From contig NC_084687.1 in assembly GCF_028389875.1 (NCBI RefSeq), positions 2,196,611 to 2,260,610 of the forward strand: a stretch of 64,000 nucleotides of DNA, given 5' to 3'. This document shows, piece by piece, positions 1 to 36,500 of the stretch (positions are counted from its first letter, which is position 1; the number at the start of each line of letters is the position of its first letter). The notes under the pieces were generated by a model that saw nothing but the letters and a program-made list of their open reading frames with translations, had not been told where the DNA came from and made no database searches. A program made the translations under genes and the position numbers. This DNA comes from Rhea pennata (taxonomy: Eukaryota > Chordata > Aves > Rheiformes > Rheidae).

Positions 1-189
1 GTGTGCTTTCTCTCCCTCAGGTGATGGGATGGAGCATCCCTGCCCTAAGATTACTGAGCCTGTGCCCTGGATGTGATCCACCTGAGCCTGGCAGTCAGCT
101 GGATAAAAGGGGCTAGGAGTTTGCCTGGCTCTTGGACACCTTCACTACAGATAAGTAACAGCCTTTCCCATTATCTTGCACAACTGCAG

Positions 190-25560
<25,371 letters not shown>

Positions 25561-26775
25561 ACCAGAGCCCAGCCCGTGCCTGTTCCTTGGCCCAAAACAA
25601 CAGACAATGCAGTCCTGCCGCTTTGGGCCACATGGACTGAAAAGGTTGCTCTCCCTTCTGTTTGTGCACCCACTACTTCCCCTGGCTCCCCATGGCTGAG
25701 CTCCCATCTGTGGCTTCTCTGCCTACCTTTCCTGCATCAGCCAGGTTACGGACACATTTGCTGGGCGCCTGCTCCGTCACTGGCGGAGGTCACGTGAGCT
25801 GCAGAGACACCTTGAAAGTGGGCTGTGATACGTGTAAACCTTTCTCCTGACTGGTTTGTTTGCCATTACGCCATCGGCTGCCACGTTGGCTCGCCCTAGC
25901 TCCAGGCATCGGGAACACCACTGCCCAGAGGACTCAAAGATGAGGATTCAGGCTCAACTCGGCATCAAAATGCACATGCCACAGCCACTGGGCAAGGAGC
26001 TGCCCCCTGGATGGGCTGCCATGCTGGAGGGGCCAAGGGGCCAGGGTCAGCACCAGGGTCGGTGCTATGCACGCCGTGCACAGGCAGGATGGAGAGGCCC
26101 CAGCTGTTGCGGGGGTGAGGATGAGAGCCATCTGCCGAGGGGCAGGCAGTCGGGGTGCTGTGTTTCGGGACTGGATGCTGCTTGGGGAGAGGCTGCGCAT
26201 GCACAGCGGGTCCGCGAAGGGCTGCATGGGGAAGGGCTGGAACCGCCCCATACGGCTTGCTGCCAGCTGGGACGGTGCCCAGCACCCATGGGATAGGGGC
26301 CCTCTGTGGGCACCTGGGAGGGGCCCAGGAAATACCCATCCCTTCCTCTCTGGGTGCAGAGGAGAGGCTCTCCCCTCCTGCCTCCAGGCTACAGGCAGGA
26401 ATCAATCCAGGAAGCTCTTAATTCTTCCCATTTCATCCTCGTAGGGTAGGATCTATTCATCTCCTCATGCCACGTTTGCCTTGTGTGGCCCCTATTTCTG
26501 ATGTGATATTTATTGATGGCTGGAATGACCTATACTTATCATGTGCTGTTTGGAAGTGCAATATCTGAGAGGCTATACAGTCACGATGTCTTTTCGGTGT
26601 ATTATTTGCCTAATACAGTATTAAATATTTTTTTAATTTGAAGAGTTGGTGACCCCTTTATATCGATGCCCTATTTCTTTCATCATGTTATTGGTACTGC
26701 ATGGACTCCAAACCCTGAATCGGGTCAGGAAAGGATGTATGTGTGTTCCAATAAACAGGATTTTAAAGCAGTTCT
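25561..26775 (+). other. PPFIA4: PPFIA4 3' UTR
   Basis: About 1.2 kb between the last stop and the expected cleavage site after the AATAAA at 26750. No long ORF with family resemblance. An ATTAAA at 26620-26625 could serve as an earlier poly(A) signal. The end is inferred, not seen. Confidence 0.75.
26750..26755 (+). terminator. PPFIA4: PPFIA4 poly(A) signal AATAAA
   Basis: Canonical AATAAA with a GT-rich downstream stretch (TTCTGGTTTGTGCC) about 20-35 nt later, the expected arrangement for cleavage near 26770. Confidence 0.8.
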
Positions 26776-27099
26776 GGTTTGTGCCTTATTTCTAGAGGCT
26801 GAAGTAAAAAAAATACAAGCTTTTTGGAGCATGGAGTTGGTATCCTCTGCTTCCCTGAGCACTTTTGGGATACAGGCCTGGGCTCCAGTTGCAATCCAGC
26901 AAAATGACTGGTCTCTGCGGGGCTGATTTAACTGTGGGACCCATTATGTTCCCACTGTGGAGTGACCACATTGAGGTCCAGCCACAGCCTGGGAGCCTGG
27001 AGTTTTCTAATCAGGAAAAATCCCCAATCTTAGAAGTGGGAGAGACCATCACAAAAGAGAGCCACAATAAAAAAGACCTCAAGTGATAAGAGACCCCCA
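26776..27099. other. PPFIA4-MYOG tail-to-tail spacer
   Basis: About 320 bp between the inferred 3' ends of two convergent genes. It has a second plus-strand AATAAA at 27066-27071 that could extend PPFIA4 into the MYOG 3' end. No gene is seen. Confidence 0.6.
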
Positions 27100-27626
27100 A
27101 GCCTGTTCAAACAAGAATGCCTTTATTTTAAAAAAGTCCAAATAAGTTAGCAAAAATAATAATTAAAAAAAATGGCAACTCCACACAGTGCTCAGTAGAA
27201 AAGACGGCAAGGGCAGTCTTCGTGGAACCTCAGCACCCACGAGATGCCAGCTGACAAAAGACGTTGGTCGAAGAGCATCTTGGAAAAATTAGAAAGCGAA
27301 CCCAGCACACACACATTGGCCCCCAAGGAAACGAACGCCCCTGGACGGGGAACGAAACACAGACCCCACGCCAGCCGGCCGCCCTCCACGGGAACTGGGG
27401 CTGCCACCAGCATGGGGACACAGCGCTGCTGAAATCCCACCTCTCCCCTTTTTTGTCAGCTGGTAAAGTGGGAGCGTTTTGCGAGGAGTAGGAAAGGAGG
27501 CGAGTGGTTTAAGCGGTGCAGTCCATGGCACTAGAGAAGTAAATATGTTTTCCAGAAGTTGGACTGTTACACTATCTTATTTCCACTCTGTTACCAGCTT
27601 GAAGAGCCATCGGGGTTTCTGCTGGC
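27100..27626 (-). other. MYOG: MYOG 3' UTR
   Basis: About 525 nt from the TGA to the inferred cleavage site. The last part is A/T-rich with short A and T runs. The end is inferred from the AATAAA at 27127-27122. Confidence 0.75.
27122..27127 (-). terminator. MYOG: MYOG poly(A) signal AATAAA
   Basis: TTTATT on the plus strand is AATAAA on the minus strand, 500 nt after the MYOG stop. Cleavage is expected near 27100. Confidence 0.75.
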
Positions 27627-27748
27627 TCAATTTTGAACTCGCTCCTCCTGGAACGTCACTGCTACATCCTCCACAGCGATGCTCTCCACGATGGAGGAGA
27701 GGGATTGGAGGTTGCGGTCCTCCGAAGCATCATCAGCCAAGAGGTGAT
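27627..27748 (-). CDS. MYOG: MYOG exon 3 (C-terminus)
   Basis: 122 nt, acceptor CCTGCAG. One base completes Asp, then [20 protein letters not shown] and on to VQN and TGA. It is the C-terminal amphipathic activation helix of the MyoD family. Confidence 0.97.
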
Positions 27749-30700
27749 CTGCAGGGAACAGGGAATAACATCTTTGCTGGAGATGGGGGTGGGACAAGGA
27801 CCATGTGTCCAAGGGATGCTCTCCTGTTTGGGATCTCCAGGGTTGGGGACAGCTCCTGGCTCCCATAAAGGGCATGTCCCATGATGCCCCCCATGGCCAG
27901 AGTGACTTGGGGACCTGCTCTTGGCTTGTGCCTGAGTGTTAGGAGATGAGACTATCCTTCAGAGAGGGCAATGGGGAGCAAAACTTTGGGACACTTTTTT
28001 GTTTTTATTCCCTTTTGGCAAATGAGACTTAAGAGCAAGCTTCTGCCTCCTGGGAAAAAACAGGTGGAATTGAGATGGAAGCAGGGAGTAATTGCAAAAC
28101 TGAAGAAAATCAACAGCTGCTCTAGGGGTGGGCTGGGGACGAGGGAAGGGGAGCCCAGGAACGGAGATGCTCAGGTGGGTGCAGTGGGCAAAGCAAAGCC
28201 AAGGCAAAGAGCAAATTCTTCATGGGGCCCAAGCCAGCATGGCTCCGGGCTGCTCTAGTCCAGCTTCTTGGCTGGTTAGGAGCAGGCATCTTGGGGAAAT
28301 CAAAGTCTCCAGGCACTAAGAGGAGTGAGGACTCACTGATCATTGAGCCAAGAAGGCACTGGAGGATTTATGGGCCTCTGGGGGCTCATGTCTCTGCACG
28401 AGCAGAAGTCTGCGGAACAGAGCGAGAAGGACAAGGCTCCCTTTGTCCTCTCTGAGCACTGCCTGGAGTCAGTATCTTCCCTCATTGCCCTCGCCCCAGG
28501 CCCAGCGAGGCTGCAGGTCCCTGGGACCCTGGGGTGACACGAGGAGGCTCCTACCTGCAGGGTTGCTGCCAAACTCCAGCTGGGTGCTCCACTCGGGGCT
28601 GCAGGAGGAGCTGCCGGACCCGCACTCGCCAGCCGCCTGCAAGGAGCCGAGATGCTGAGCATGAGCATTGCTGCCTCTGCCTCCCTAAACACCCCAGAGC
28701 CCATCTGTCGCTCTTGGCCTCAGCACAGCATCTTTGCCATCCTCCCTGCAAAGCTGCTGGCAGGACCAGGTGAAACATTCAGGGTCCCGGGGACCAATCG
28801 AGGCCCAATACCAGTGCGAGGGAAGCCAGAGCTGGCTGTCTCCATGGAAACATGATCCCCAAATGGTGAGAACATCCATCACAGGCTAACCTGCCCACTC
28901 CCTCCAAGCATCTCCAGCACCACGGTCCAGCCCAACCTGCAGGGATAAACCTTGGGATCAAGGCTACTGGTGGTGGTTTGCTCTAGGGAGGGAGAGAAAA
29001 GGTATCTTTTTGCTTGGTTAATAATCAAAGCAGTTGAGAAACATTTGGATGGGCTTGGCACTGTGGTCAACAAGTGAAAACTGCTGCCATCAGCTCGCTA
29101 TAGATGAAAAAGTGTCTTTTCACCCAATGACTGGGAGAAAGGGCTACAGATAGATGCCCATCCTTGGGCAAAACAACTCTTTACTGAAAAATTACCTAAT
29201 TAGCATAATAGAGCTGTCATATGGGCTGATAATCCTCTGACCATCAAAGGGAAACTTCTGGAGAGTAGGTCTTTAGGTATTTTGATTTTTGGATTTTAGG
29301 TCAATTGGATGTTTCACTGAGAGGAAGTGACAACCTAAAAAAATGAGACAATTACTCAGCAAAGCTCTAGATTAATTTTTTTTTTTTTTGTCTTCATCTC
29401 TCAGTCTGGATGTTCATTGACCTGTGTTGAGCCTGAAATGCAATTTTGTGTTGCCAGTTGAGGCAGCAATGCCAAAGCACCATCTGTTATTTGTAGCCGT
29501 CTAAAAACAGCTCCTCAGGGATTAAAAAAAAAAAAAAAAAAAAAGAAAAAAAAACAGTAATACCGACTGCAAACCGAAAATGGAGGTAGATAGTTCACCT
29601 GTATAGAGCTAGTTTGTGGTAACTCATAGCCAGGGAGCTAGCTGGCAAAACCTCAAATTTGGTGTCACTAGTATACCTTGGCTGCCAAAATGGAGGGAGA
29701 AACAACCTCAGCTTGTCTCCACAAAGCTTCTGCACTGAATTAAAGACTTCACACCACATGTGAACATTAGGATGGGTTAGATTTTTGCCTTTTGTACAGA
29801 AACAAAGAGAAATAAAGTCCATCTGCAGTGGGATGAGAATGTGATTTTTTTCACTTCACTTTGTTTCTCACTACAAGAGGACATTCATGCAGACTTTTTT
29901 TTTTTTTTTGCCAAAAATACTGAATTTCACACTTACTCCGTGAATTCCCTGTTTCTGCCTAGTTCACAGCTAGAGAAGGAGACCGCAAGGAGGAGCAGTT
30001 ACACAAGAACTGCTCAGCATGGGTCATATTTTGGGCAAACGCTTGCCATTAATATGTTTGCAGGGACAGCAGAAAAAAAATCCAAATCAATGTGAGTACA
30101 TAGCTTGGTAATACACTGGGAAGTCTCAATAACTTTTTGCAATGATGCCTAAGACTATTTTCAGTCCTTTACACAGCCTCTAAATGTACCCTACTGGGCT
30201 ACCTTAATATCTGATGATTTTTCCCTTAAATCCCTTGGCCCTGGATCAGATGAATCTCTGTGAATCCCAATTTTCCATGCCTCTTATAAAGTCCATTTGT
30301 CACTCTCAGGGCAGCAGGGAAAAGTATGCCCACATATTCCCTCCCAGGAATCAGAGGGCAGACAAAAAAATGTACCCTCAAAATCTGGTTAAACCTCCAA
30401 AATCTGGTGATTCAAAGGGTCTTGGCTTACCGCGTGTGTCTGCTTGGGGCCAATAGCCCTAATGGCAAAACACAGCCTCTGCAAGCATCCCCGCCTGGCT
30501 CTCAAACTGGCTTCCTTGAGCTGAGAAAAGGGGTCAGCAGGCGGCCCTGCTTCAAGCCTCCTTGTCCTTTTACCCTGTCCCCCGCCCAGGACACACCAAA
30601 CTGGCCATCCAGGATATTTTATTATTTTATTTATGCCTTTATTAGCTCTGGCAACTAAGGGCGCATGTGCCATGCTCCATAGAGTATCCAGCACTGGAGC

Positions 30701-31556
30701 ATGCAGCCCACACTACACACATATATAAATATTTATGTGTGTATATAGGGAAAGAGAGTTATAGATCCACTTTGCCGGGGGATAGGAGAGCATGGCTTGG
30801 GCTGGGTCATTGCTGCCCCACGCAGAGCATATTTGCCAGCCCGCGGTAGCATCATCTGCTTTGGCTCTGCTGTCTCAAGGGCTCGGGGGTCCAGGTCCTG
30901 ATCCCCCCAGCAGGGTTGGGTCTGCTGCCTTCAGGTCCCTGACCCCATGCACCAGGTCTGGTTCCTCTTTCTAGAACCACTAGCAGTTTATCCTACCGCT
31001 GCCGAGGTCAGTGGTGGCCCCAGCCCAAAGCTGGGTACCCTGGGACTGCACACCCCGGGTGGACAGAGGCACTTACCCCTGGCTGGGAGGCTGTGCTGCG
31101 GAAGCGCAGGTCCCTCTGCTCCCGCTCCTGCTGGTTGAGGGTGCTGAGCAGGGTCTGGAGGCGCTCGATGTACTGGATGGCGCTGCGCAGGATCTCCACC
31201 TTGGGCAGCCGCTGGTTGGGGTTAAGCAAAGTGCTCCGTTTCAGGGCCTCGAAGGCCTCGTTCACCTTTTTTAACCTGCGTTTCTCCCGCAGGGTGGCCG
31301 CCCGGCGCCGGTCGATGGAAACCGTCTTCCGCTTGCAGATCTTACAGGCCCAGGGCAGACATTGCCCCGGGCAGTGCTCAGGTAGGGCTGAGTCCTTCTC
31401 CTCCATGCCCACCCTGCCCTCGGCACACAGGGCCACATCAGGCCGCTCCTGGAAAGCTGCTGGCTCATAGCCCTGCAAGCGGGAGCCCAGGAAGTTTTCC
31501 CCCTCGTAAAACCTTTGGTCCGGGAAAAAGTAGGGGTTGGTCTCGAAGAGCTCCAT
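27627..31556 (-). CDS. MYOG: Myogenin, complete (three exons joined)
   Basis: Myogenic bHLH transcription factor that dimerises with E proteins on CANNTG sites in the nucleus and drives terminal muscle differentiation. Exons 31556-31077, 28636-28555 and 27748-27627 (minus strand) give 227 residues plus TGA, the length I remember for chicken myogenin. Residues 62-77 hold the Cys/His-rich segment with [10 protein letters not shown], including the Trp motif known for PBX contact. The basic region at 82-98 has [15 protein letters not shown], with the Ala-Thr pair required for myogenic activity. The helix-loop-helix runs to about 136. The C-terminus is the Ser-rich [28 protein letters not shown] fixes the start. 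All introns are GT-AG. Confidence 0.98.
28555..28636 (-). CDS. MYOG: MYOG exon 2
   Basis: 82 nt, acceptor CTTGCAG, donor GCAG|GTAGGA. It encodes [20 protein letters not shown] and EFGSNPA, the Ser/Cys-rich stretch of avian myogenin, leaving phase 1. Confidence 0.96.
28637..31076 (-). other. MYOG intron 1
   Basis: 2.4-kb intron with a poly-A tract at 29524-29554, T-rich runs near 29381 and 29898, and AT-rich sequence between 29.1 and 30.1 kb. No coding exon or RNA gene recognised. Confidence 0.8.
29524..29554 (+). repeat. Poly-A tract in MYOG intron 1
   Basis: 21 A, one G and then 9 A. No attached retroposon body recognised on either side. Confidence 0.9.
31077..31556 (-). CDS. MYOG: MYOG exon 1 (N-terminus and bHLH)
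   Basis: 160 codons, from ATG at 31556-31554 to donor GGG|GTAAGT at 31076. It contains the N-terminal activation region, the Cys/His segment and the entire bHLH. Ends in phase 0 after STASQPG. Confidence 0.98.
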
Positions 31557-31619
31557 GGGCGGGCGGGCGGCGGGGAGACGTGTGCACGGCTCGGGGACGG
31601 CTGCTCCGTCTCCTCACGC

Positions 31620-31625
31620 CAACTG
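31620..31625 (-). promoter_or_regulatory. MYOG: MYOG proximal E-box (CAGTTG)
   Basis: CAACTG on the plus strand, between the TATA-like element and the expected start. It corresponds to the E1 box of the mouse Myog promoter, bound by myogenic bHLH factors. Confidence 0.75.
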
Positions 31626-31635
31626 GTTGGTGCCA

Positions 31636-31641
31636 TTTAAA
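31636..31641 (-). promoter_or_regulatory. MYOG: MYOG TATA-like element (TTTAAA)
   Basis: The minus strand reads GGGGTTTAAATGGCACC here, very close to the mouse Myog core promoter as I remember it. Start of transcription is expected near 31606-31612, giving a 5' UTR of about 50 nt. Confidence 0.7.
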
Positions 31642-31668
31642 CCCCGGCGCTGGCATTAAATCACGGAG

Positions 31669-31678
31669 ATAAATATAG
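31669..31678 (-). promoter_or_regulatory. MYOG: MYOG MEF2 site (CTATATTTAT)
   Basis: Perfect MEF2 consensus on the minus strand, about 60 nt upstream of the expected start, the same place as the functional MEF2 site of the mouse gene. Confidence 0.85.
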
Positions 31679-31689
31679 AAAACCTAAAG

Positions 31690-31698
31690 GAAACCTGA
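31690..31698 (-). promoter_or_regulatory. MYOG: MYOG MEF3/SIX site (TCAGGTTTC)
   Basis: Exact MEF3 sequence on the minus strand, 11 nt upstream of the MEF2 site. In mouse, SIX1/SIX4 bind this element and it is needed for embryonic expression. Confidence 0.85.
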
Positions 31699-34517
31699 GC
31701 CTGCCCTAAGCTGCTGCCTCACATCAAAACTTGTCCATCTGATTTCATGTGCTCTCCCCGCGGGGATTACGCTGCCTGGGCCACGCTGCGGCCATGCCGT
31801 GGTGGTGGGGGGGGTGGGGGTGGTCTGGGGGAGCTGGCACGTCGGGAAGAGCAGCTCGGCCGCCCCGCAAACAAGGGCTTCGTCTGAGCCCTTTGGGTGC
31901 CACTGGGGGTGGCGGGCGGCTGCAGGGCTGCCAGCTCCGTCCCACATTCCTGCATCATCTGGTGCTTTCAGTTACCTGCAGCCAGCGTGGCTGGGCTGGG
32001 GGACAGCAGCCCCCAGGCGGCTCCAGCCCACCCTGGGCCAGATAGTCTCATGCCAATCTCGGCCTCATGGGATCCTGCTGGATCCCTAAAACCAAAGGAC
32101 ACCTTCTCCTGCTTGTTCCAGGACCCCTTCTCTGGCCAAGCTTGGAAGATGAACCAAGCAAGGGGCTGGTCCCCTCCCATCTTGACACTGTCCTTCTGCC
32201 ACCACTAATCCAAGCTGGCCTTTGGTGCTAGGTGCTGCACATGTGTATAGTAAAAGCCCCTGTCCAGAAGCCTAGGCAATCCTGTCGTACCCCTCTCTCC
32301 TGGCAGAGGCACATCATGCCCACCTTGCCAATGGAGAAACCGGGGCACAACAATGGGCCTCATTTGAGCAAGAGCAGGGTTGGGATTTTATCTGGTTCCC
32401 TGCCCTTTCTGGTGACTCTGACCTCTGGACTGTGCCTCTCCAGCTTTGTCTTCAATTCAAAGGGGGATTTTCCCCTGGGAACAGAAGAAACCATCTCCCA
32501 TCTCCTCCTATTCCTGCTCCAGGCCAAATTCCAGCCAAGGGATCGGTCAGCGGAAAGAATGTCAGCAAAGAGAAGGACAAAATATGATGAGATTTTCCTT
32601 CCCCAAATCCCCCTCCCTGCGGAGGCTGTGCCACATTGCATTCTCTGGGCCTGCCTGCTTGAGCCCTCAGTGACTTTGAGTTGATTTCTGGCTGTTTCAA
32701 ACCTGTCACCATTAAAGGAAGGTCTCTGACCAGGGGCTGGCTGTTTGCCAGCTCCAACTGCTGCCAGGTGGCTTCTTGTTGACTCCTAAACCAGGCTGCC
32801 CAGGAAAGCCATGTCGAGGGGTTGGCCACCCATCTAAACCAAGCACATTCTTTCCCACCTCCACTGAGGGCTTTCTCTTTGCCCCTCACCCACTAAAAGC
32901 CCCCAAAGCCTGGCTGGTCCAGCATGGGCTGGTGAACGGGAAGCCCACCACAAACCTCCTGCCCACTCAGCCCTGTGGCAGTGATTTCTTTGGCGCTAAG
33001 AGCCTTACAATGTGGCCTACACCTGCTTTTAGCTCTCTTGGGGGTCTTAGCACCAGGGATTTGCTGTCCCATGGAGATCATTGGAGTTTTTTGAGGACTG
33101 GGCTTGAAGGACTGATCTCTGCATGCCCCAGATATGGGGAACATTGCATCCACAAGGATTTCTTAGCCTATACTTTTACATCTATAAAACTACCGGAGAA
33201 GAACAGTAGTAAGAGCAGGAACTGCAGCATCAAGTCCAGTCTGGCCTCTGTGCAAACCCTGCAAACCCTGACATCAAACAAAACTCCTTCAATATATAAG
33301 AAGGACATGTCAACGCCCCAGCTGGGCTCACGCATTAGGTAAAAGCAGTAAAGCAGTTACGTCGCTGAGAGTTTGCAGAGGAGCTGGCTGGGCTGCAGCG
33401 CTGCTACACTACCATAGTTAGAGACGGCTGTGGGCGCAAAGCCATGACAAGAGGCTAACTCGTGCCCGAGAGCTTTACATCAACTGACTGAGAAGAAATT
33501 TGCCTTCCTTTTGTGGACTTTTGTCCTTGCTGGTGGATGCAGTCTTCATGAGCTCATTGACCTGGACACCATAGGACCACTCAGGCTTTGCTGTATAGAT
33601 GGAATTTTTTTTAATTGAGAGGTCTGTTTGGAGGATAAAGAAACCAGTAGTGACATAACAGGCTTAGAGGTCTGCAGAACATGTGGCAGGCCCATACAAC
33701 AGACTGGTCAAGCATTTAGCACTTCATAAAATGGGAGCAGCATCACTCGAGCAGGCGCTGGCAGTTGCAATAGGCTCTCCCCGGCAAGGCGGGGAGCGTG
33801 CTGAGTACAGCGCCAACACATGAACCAGGTCTTCTAGCTCCGGGTGGCTGAGCAGGTAGCACTGCTGGGGGACACCCCACAGGCATCCATCCCTGGAGAC
33901 AGGGAGGAAAGGTCACCAGTAAGAGACTAGTGTGCCCCAGCATGAGGACTGGGAAGAGGGGAGGGGAGCCTGGAGGGCTGGAGTCACCTCTGCTCCTTTC
34001 AGGCGTCTGATGTGGGTCATCCACAGTGACACGGGGAGCCAGGATAGTGCTGCACCCACTCCACCATGGCTCTGCTCCTCTATCCACAGTACAGATGCTG
34101 GTCAGACCCTCTTTTCCAAAACAGGACCTATTCCTGGACATGGTGCAGGGAGACAGCAAGGTCTGGGGTCCCTAAGCCCAGGATGTACATGCATCCACAC
34201 TGCCAAGGCACTCTGGGATCCAGGTTACCCAGCCGGCTCCCTTGCTAGCCAGTACCACCCTGAGCACCCAGTAGATCGCTGCAACTAGGACCACGGGAGG
34301 GGTAGAGGGAGCAGCTTTTCCCAGGTCTCATTGCTGCCCACGTCGACTGCACCCCGAGTAATTCGGAGCCGGCTGGGGGATTAGGGCTCTGCTGCCTGCT
34401 GTCAGGTTAGCCTGTGATGGATGGTCGCGGCTGGGACGCACACAAAGGCGATGCTGTGTGCGCGCCAGCAAGAACGTGTTGCGATCTGTCATGGGGTGAC
34501 CTTCCCCTAGTAAAAGC

Positions 34518-34531
34518 GGGGGGGGGGGGGG
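34518..34531 (+). repeat. G14 homopolymer
   Basis: Fourteen G in a row in intergenic sequence. Prone to sequencing error. Confidence 0.9.
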
Positions 34532-36069
34532 ACACGAGGGCCTCGCGGCAGTGGCTTGCACGTTCACAGCCAGCGAGGAAAAGCAGCCATGAGGCTGAAG
34601 CTGAGCTCCAGGTTAAAAATACCAGTTCATTGAGAAAAACCTCAGCAAGAAACGTTTGTCCTCGCTTCTCCAGGCCTGCTCGCTCTGTCCTGGCTCTCAC
34701 ACTGCAGCCCGTGCTACTGCTCTCACCAGGTCTGAGGCCAAGGATGCAGAGCAGCCCCTTGTGTCTTGCTTTTCTGTGTTTTGGCAGAGCCCACAAGCAC
34801 ACCCCAGCCCGTGTGTAGCGCTGCATGAGAGGGCACTGTGCTGGAGACCTGATGGCAGCCGGTGCATTTGGTTCCAGTTGACTCCTTCCATTGGAAAGAG
34901 CAGAAAAAATAGCAAATCTGAGGGGTTGAGGTCAAGCCAGGTGGGGAGACAGCGCTGACACCCCAAGGGCCACGGGCAATGTCCTGCAGCCAGGAAGAAA
35001 GAGGTCAGGGATGAGTTTTGAGTAGGGGATGGGATCCAGTAAAGAGACCATCTGGCTGAATAGTGTGGAGGATTTCTGGGCAGGAAAGGTGTCCCCCCCC
35101 AAAAAAAAGGCCATTTCCTCCAGCCAACGTGCAAGCAAAGTTGGCCTAGCACTGGGACCAGTCAGGGACCTTGCCACCCATACCTCCACACACCCCTCTG
35201 GCCCGTGTCCCCTTTTGTTTTCCAGGCTTGCCGCCATCCCTTCCTGCTGCAGTGACAAGTCATAACATATTTGGGAGCAGCTGCAGGCGGCGCGGGGATG
35301 CTTGGCCCTCTCCCCGCTCCCCCACGGCCCAGGCGAGGAATGCAGAGCAGACCTCTCCTCGGACACCCGGGATTTCCGACGTGCCTGCTTGCTGCAGATT
35401 TGGGATGGCGACAGCTGGTCGGTTGCAGTGAGGCTGCAGCAGCCAGCTACTCGCACTTGGAGCCTGCCCTGTGGTGAGCTGGGAGCCACCGGTGTTGCAC
35501 GGCTAGGTCTCAACCTGCCAAGAATTCGGGACTGTTTTTAGGTCCGGTCTGCGGGAAGTGATGGGGGACTGTCTCCTGCTCTCCATCATCTCCTGGGAAG
35601 CAAGTAGTGGTGGCAGGAGCAGCCAGCAGCCCCTTCCTGACCTGTATCTGCCAGCTCCCCCAGTCTGAGTTCTCTGGTGGGTTGAGAGAGCAATCAGACT
35701 GGGTTTGTGCAGCACCGTGCACAAGCACTAGGCAGGCTGAGGTTGCCCAGGCTAAAAGGTTTTCCCACGCTGCTGGCATCAGGACAGAGCCAGGAGGGTG
35801 GCAGAGCCATGCTGGTCCCGAGCTGGGCAGCATCCAGGTGCAAGGAGCAGTTGTGCCCCCTCCGTACCACCAGCTCTCCCCAGAGTGCTGGACATCAGAA
35901 AGGTTGGGACGAGGGAACCACGCGCCTGTGCAGAGGGCTGTGCCAGAACAAAGCGTCAGAAAGCAGTGACAGTGCCCAGCAATCCCCACCACAGGGCTGG
36001 GCTTCGCGCTCCAGCCCCCTCCTCGCTGCTCATTCCTGCACCCCAGGCACCAGTCAGCTCAGCTTTGGC

Positions 36070-36150
36070 TTCCGTGCCTCAGTTTCCCCATTGGTAAAAC
36101 AGGGATAACGATAGCGGTGCTTTGTTGTGGAGCACCCCTGCAAGCTACAG
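36070..36150 (+). repeat. MIR-like SINE remnant
   Basis: GTGCCTCAGTTTCCCCATTG, followed by GTAAAACAGGGATAACGATAG, follows the MIR core in the forward orientation with only a few changes. An ancient amniote SINE remnant. The ends are uncertain. Confidence 0.75.
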
Positions 36151-36324
36151 ATCCCCAACAGGGCGGCCACCTCATTCTCAAGGCTTGTGGGGCACCTATA
36201 GTGTGACAGACCTGCTTCTCATCTGTCCCCACTTTACAGCCATGTGATATTGGTAGCAGTGGAGTTGTTATACACCTACCTTGGAGAAATATAGTGCAAG
36301 TGGAAACGGGGGTATTCTAGTCCT

Positions 36325-36500
36325 GTCATGCCCCAACGCACCAGTCCACTGGTTCCTGATCCAGAGACCATACTGGGTGCCCTGGCATACCATTTCACTG
36401 ACTCCCAGTCCAGTGACCATACTGAGTTTCCGCCCACTAGCTTGCTAGCTCCCAGTCCAGAGACCATTCTGGGTGCCCCAACATACCAGGCTACTGGCCT
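36325..36500 (+). repeat. Degenerate ~48-bp tandem repeat
   Basis: Three to four diverged units, each with CCAG(A/T)GACCAT(A/T)CTG followed by a GTGCCC-type segment. Units begin near 36361, 36410 and 36457, with a partial unit before them. Confidence 0.7.

Larger units (their letters stand above)
31710..36300. other. Intergenic, MYOG upstream region
   Basis: GC-rich near the promoter (31,750-31,960), then mixed sequence. A CATCTG E-box lies at 31736-31741. A 14-base G run lies at 34518-34531. Open frames are short, overlap on both strands and resemble no family I know. No gene supported. Confidence 0.6.

Noticed and set aside
1-60. Possible PPFIA4 exon after the acceptor-like CTCCCTCAG at the window start
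   Set aside because: The following sequence has no liprin-alpha resemblance and no suitable donor before the next real exon.
31800-31960. GC-rich block as a second promoter or CpG island gene start
   Set aside because: G-runs dominate rather than CpG, no exon follows on either strand, and it lies just upstream of the tissue-specific MYOG promoter.
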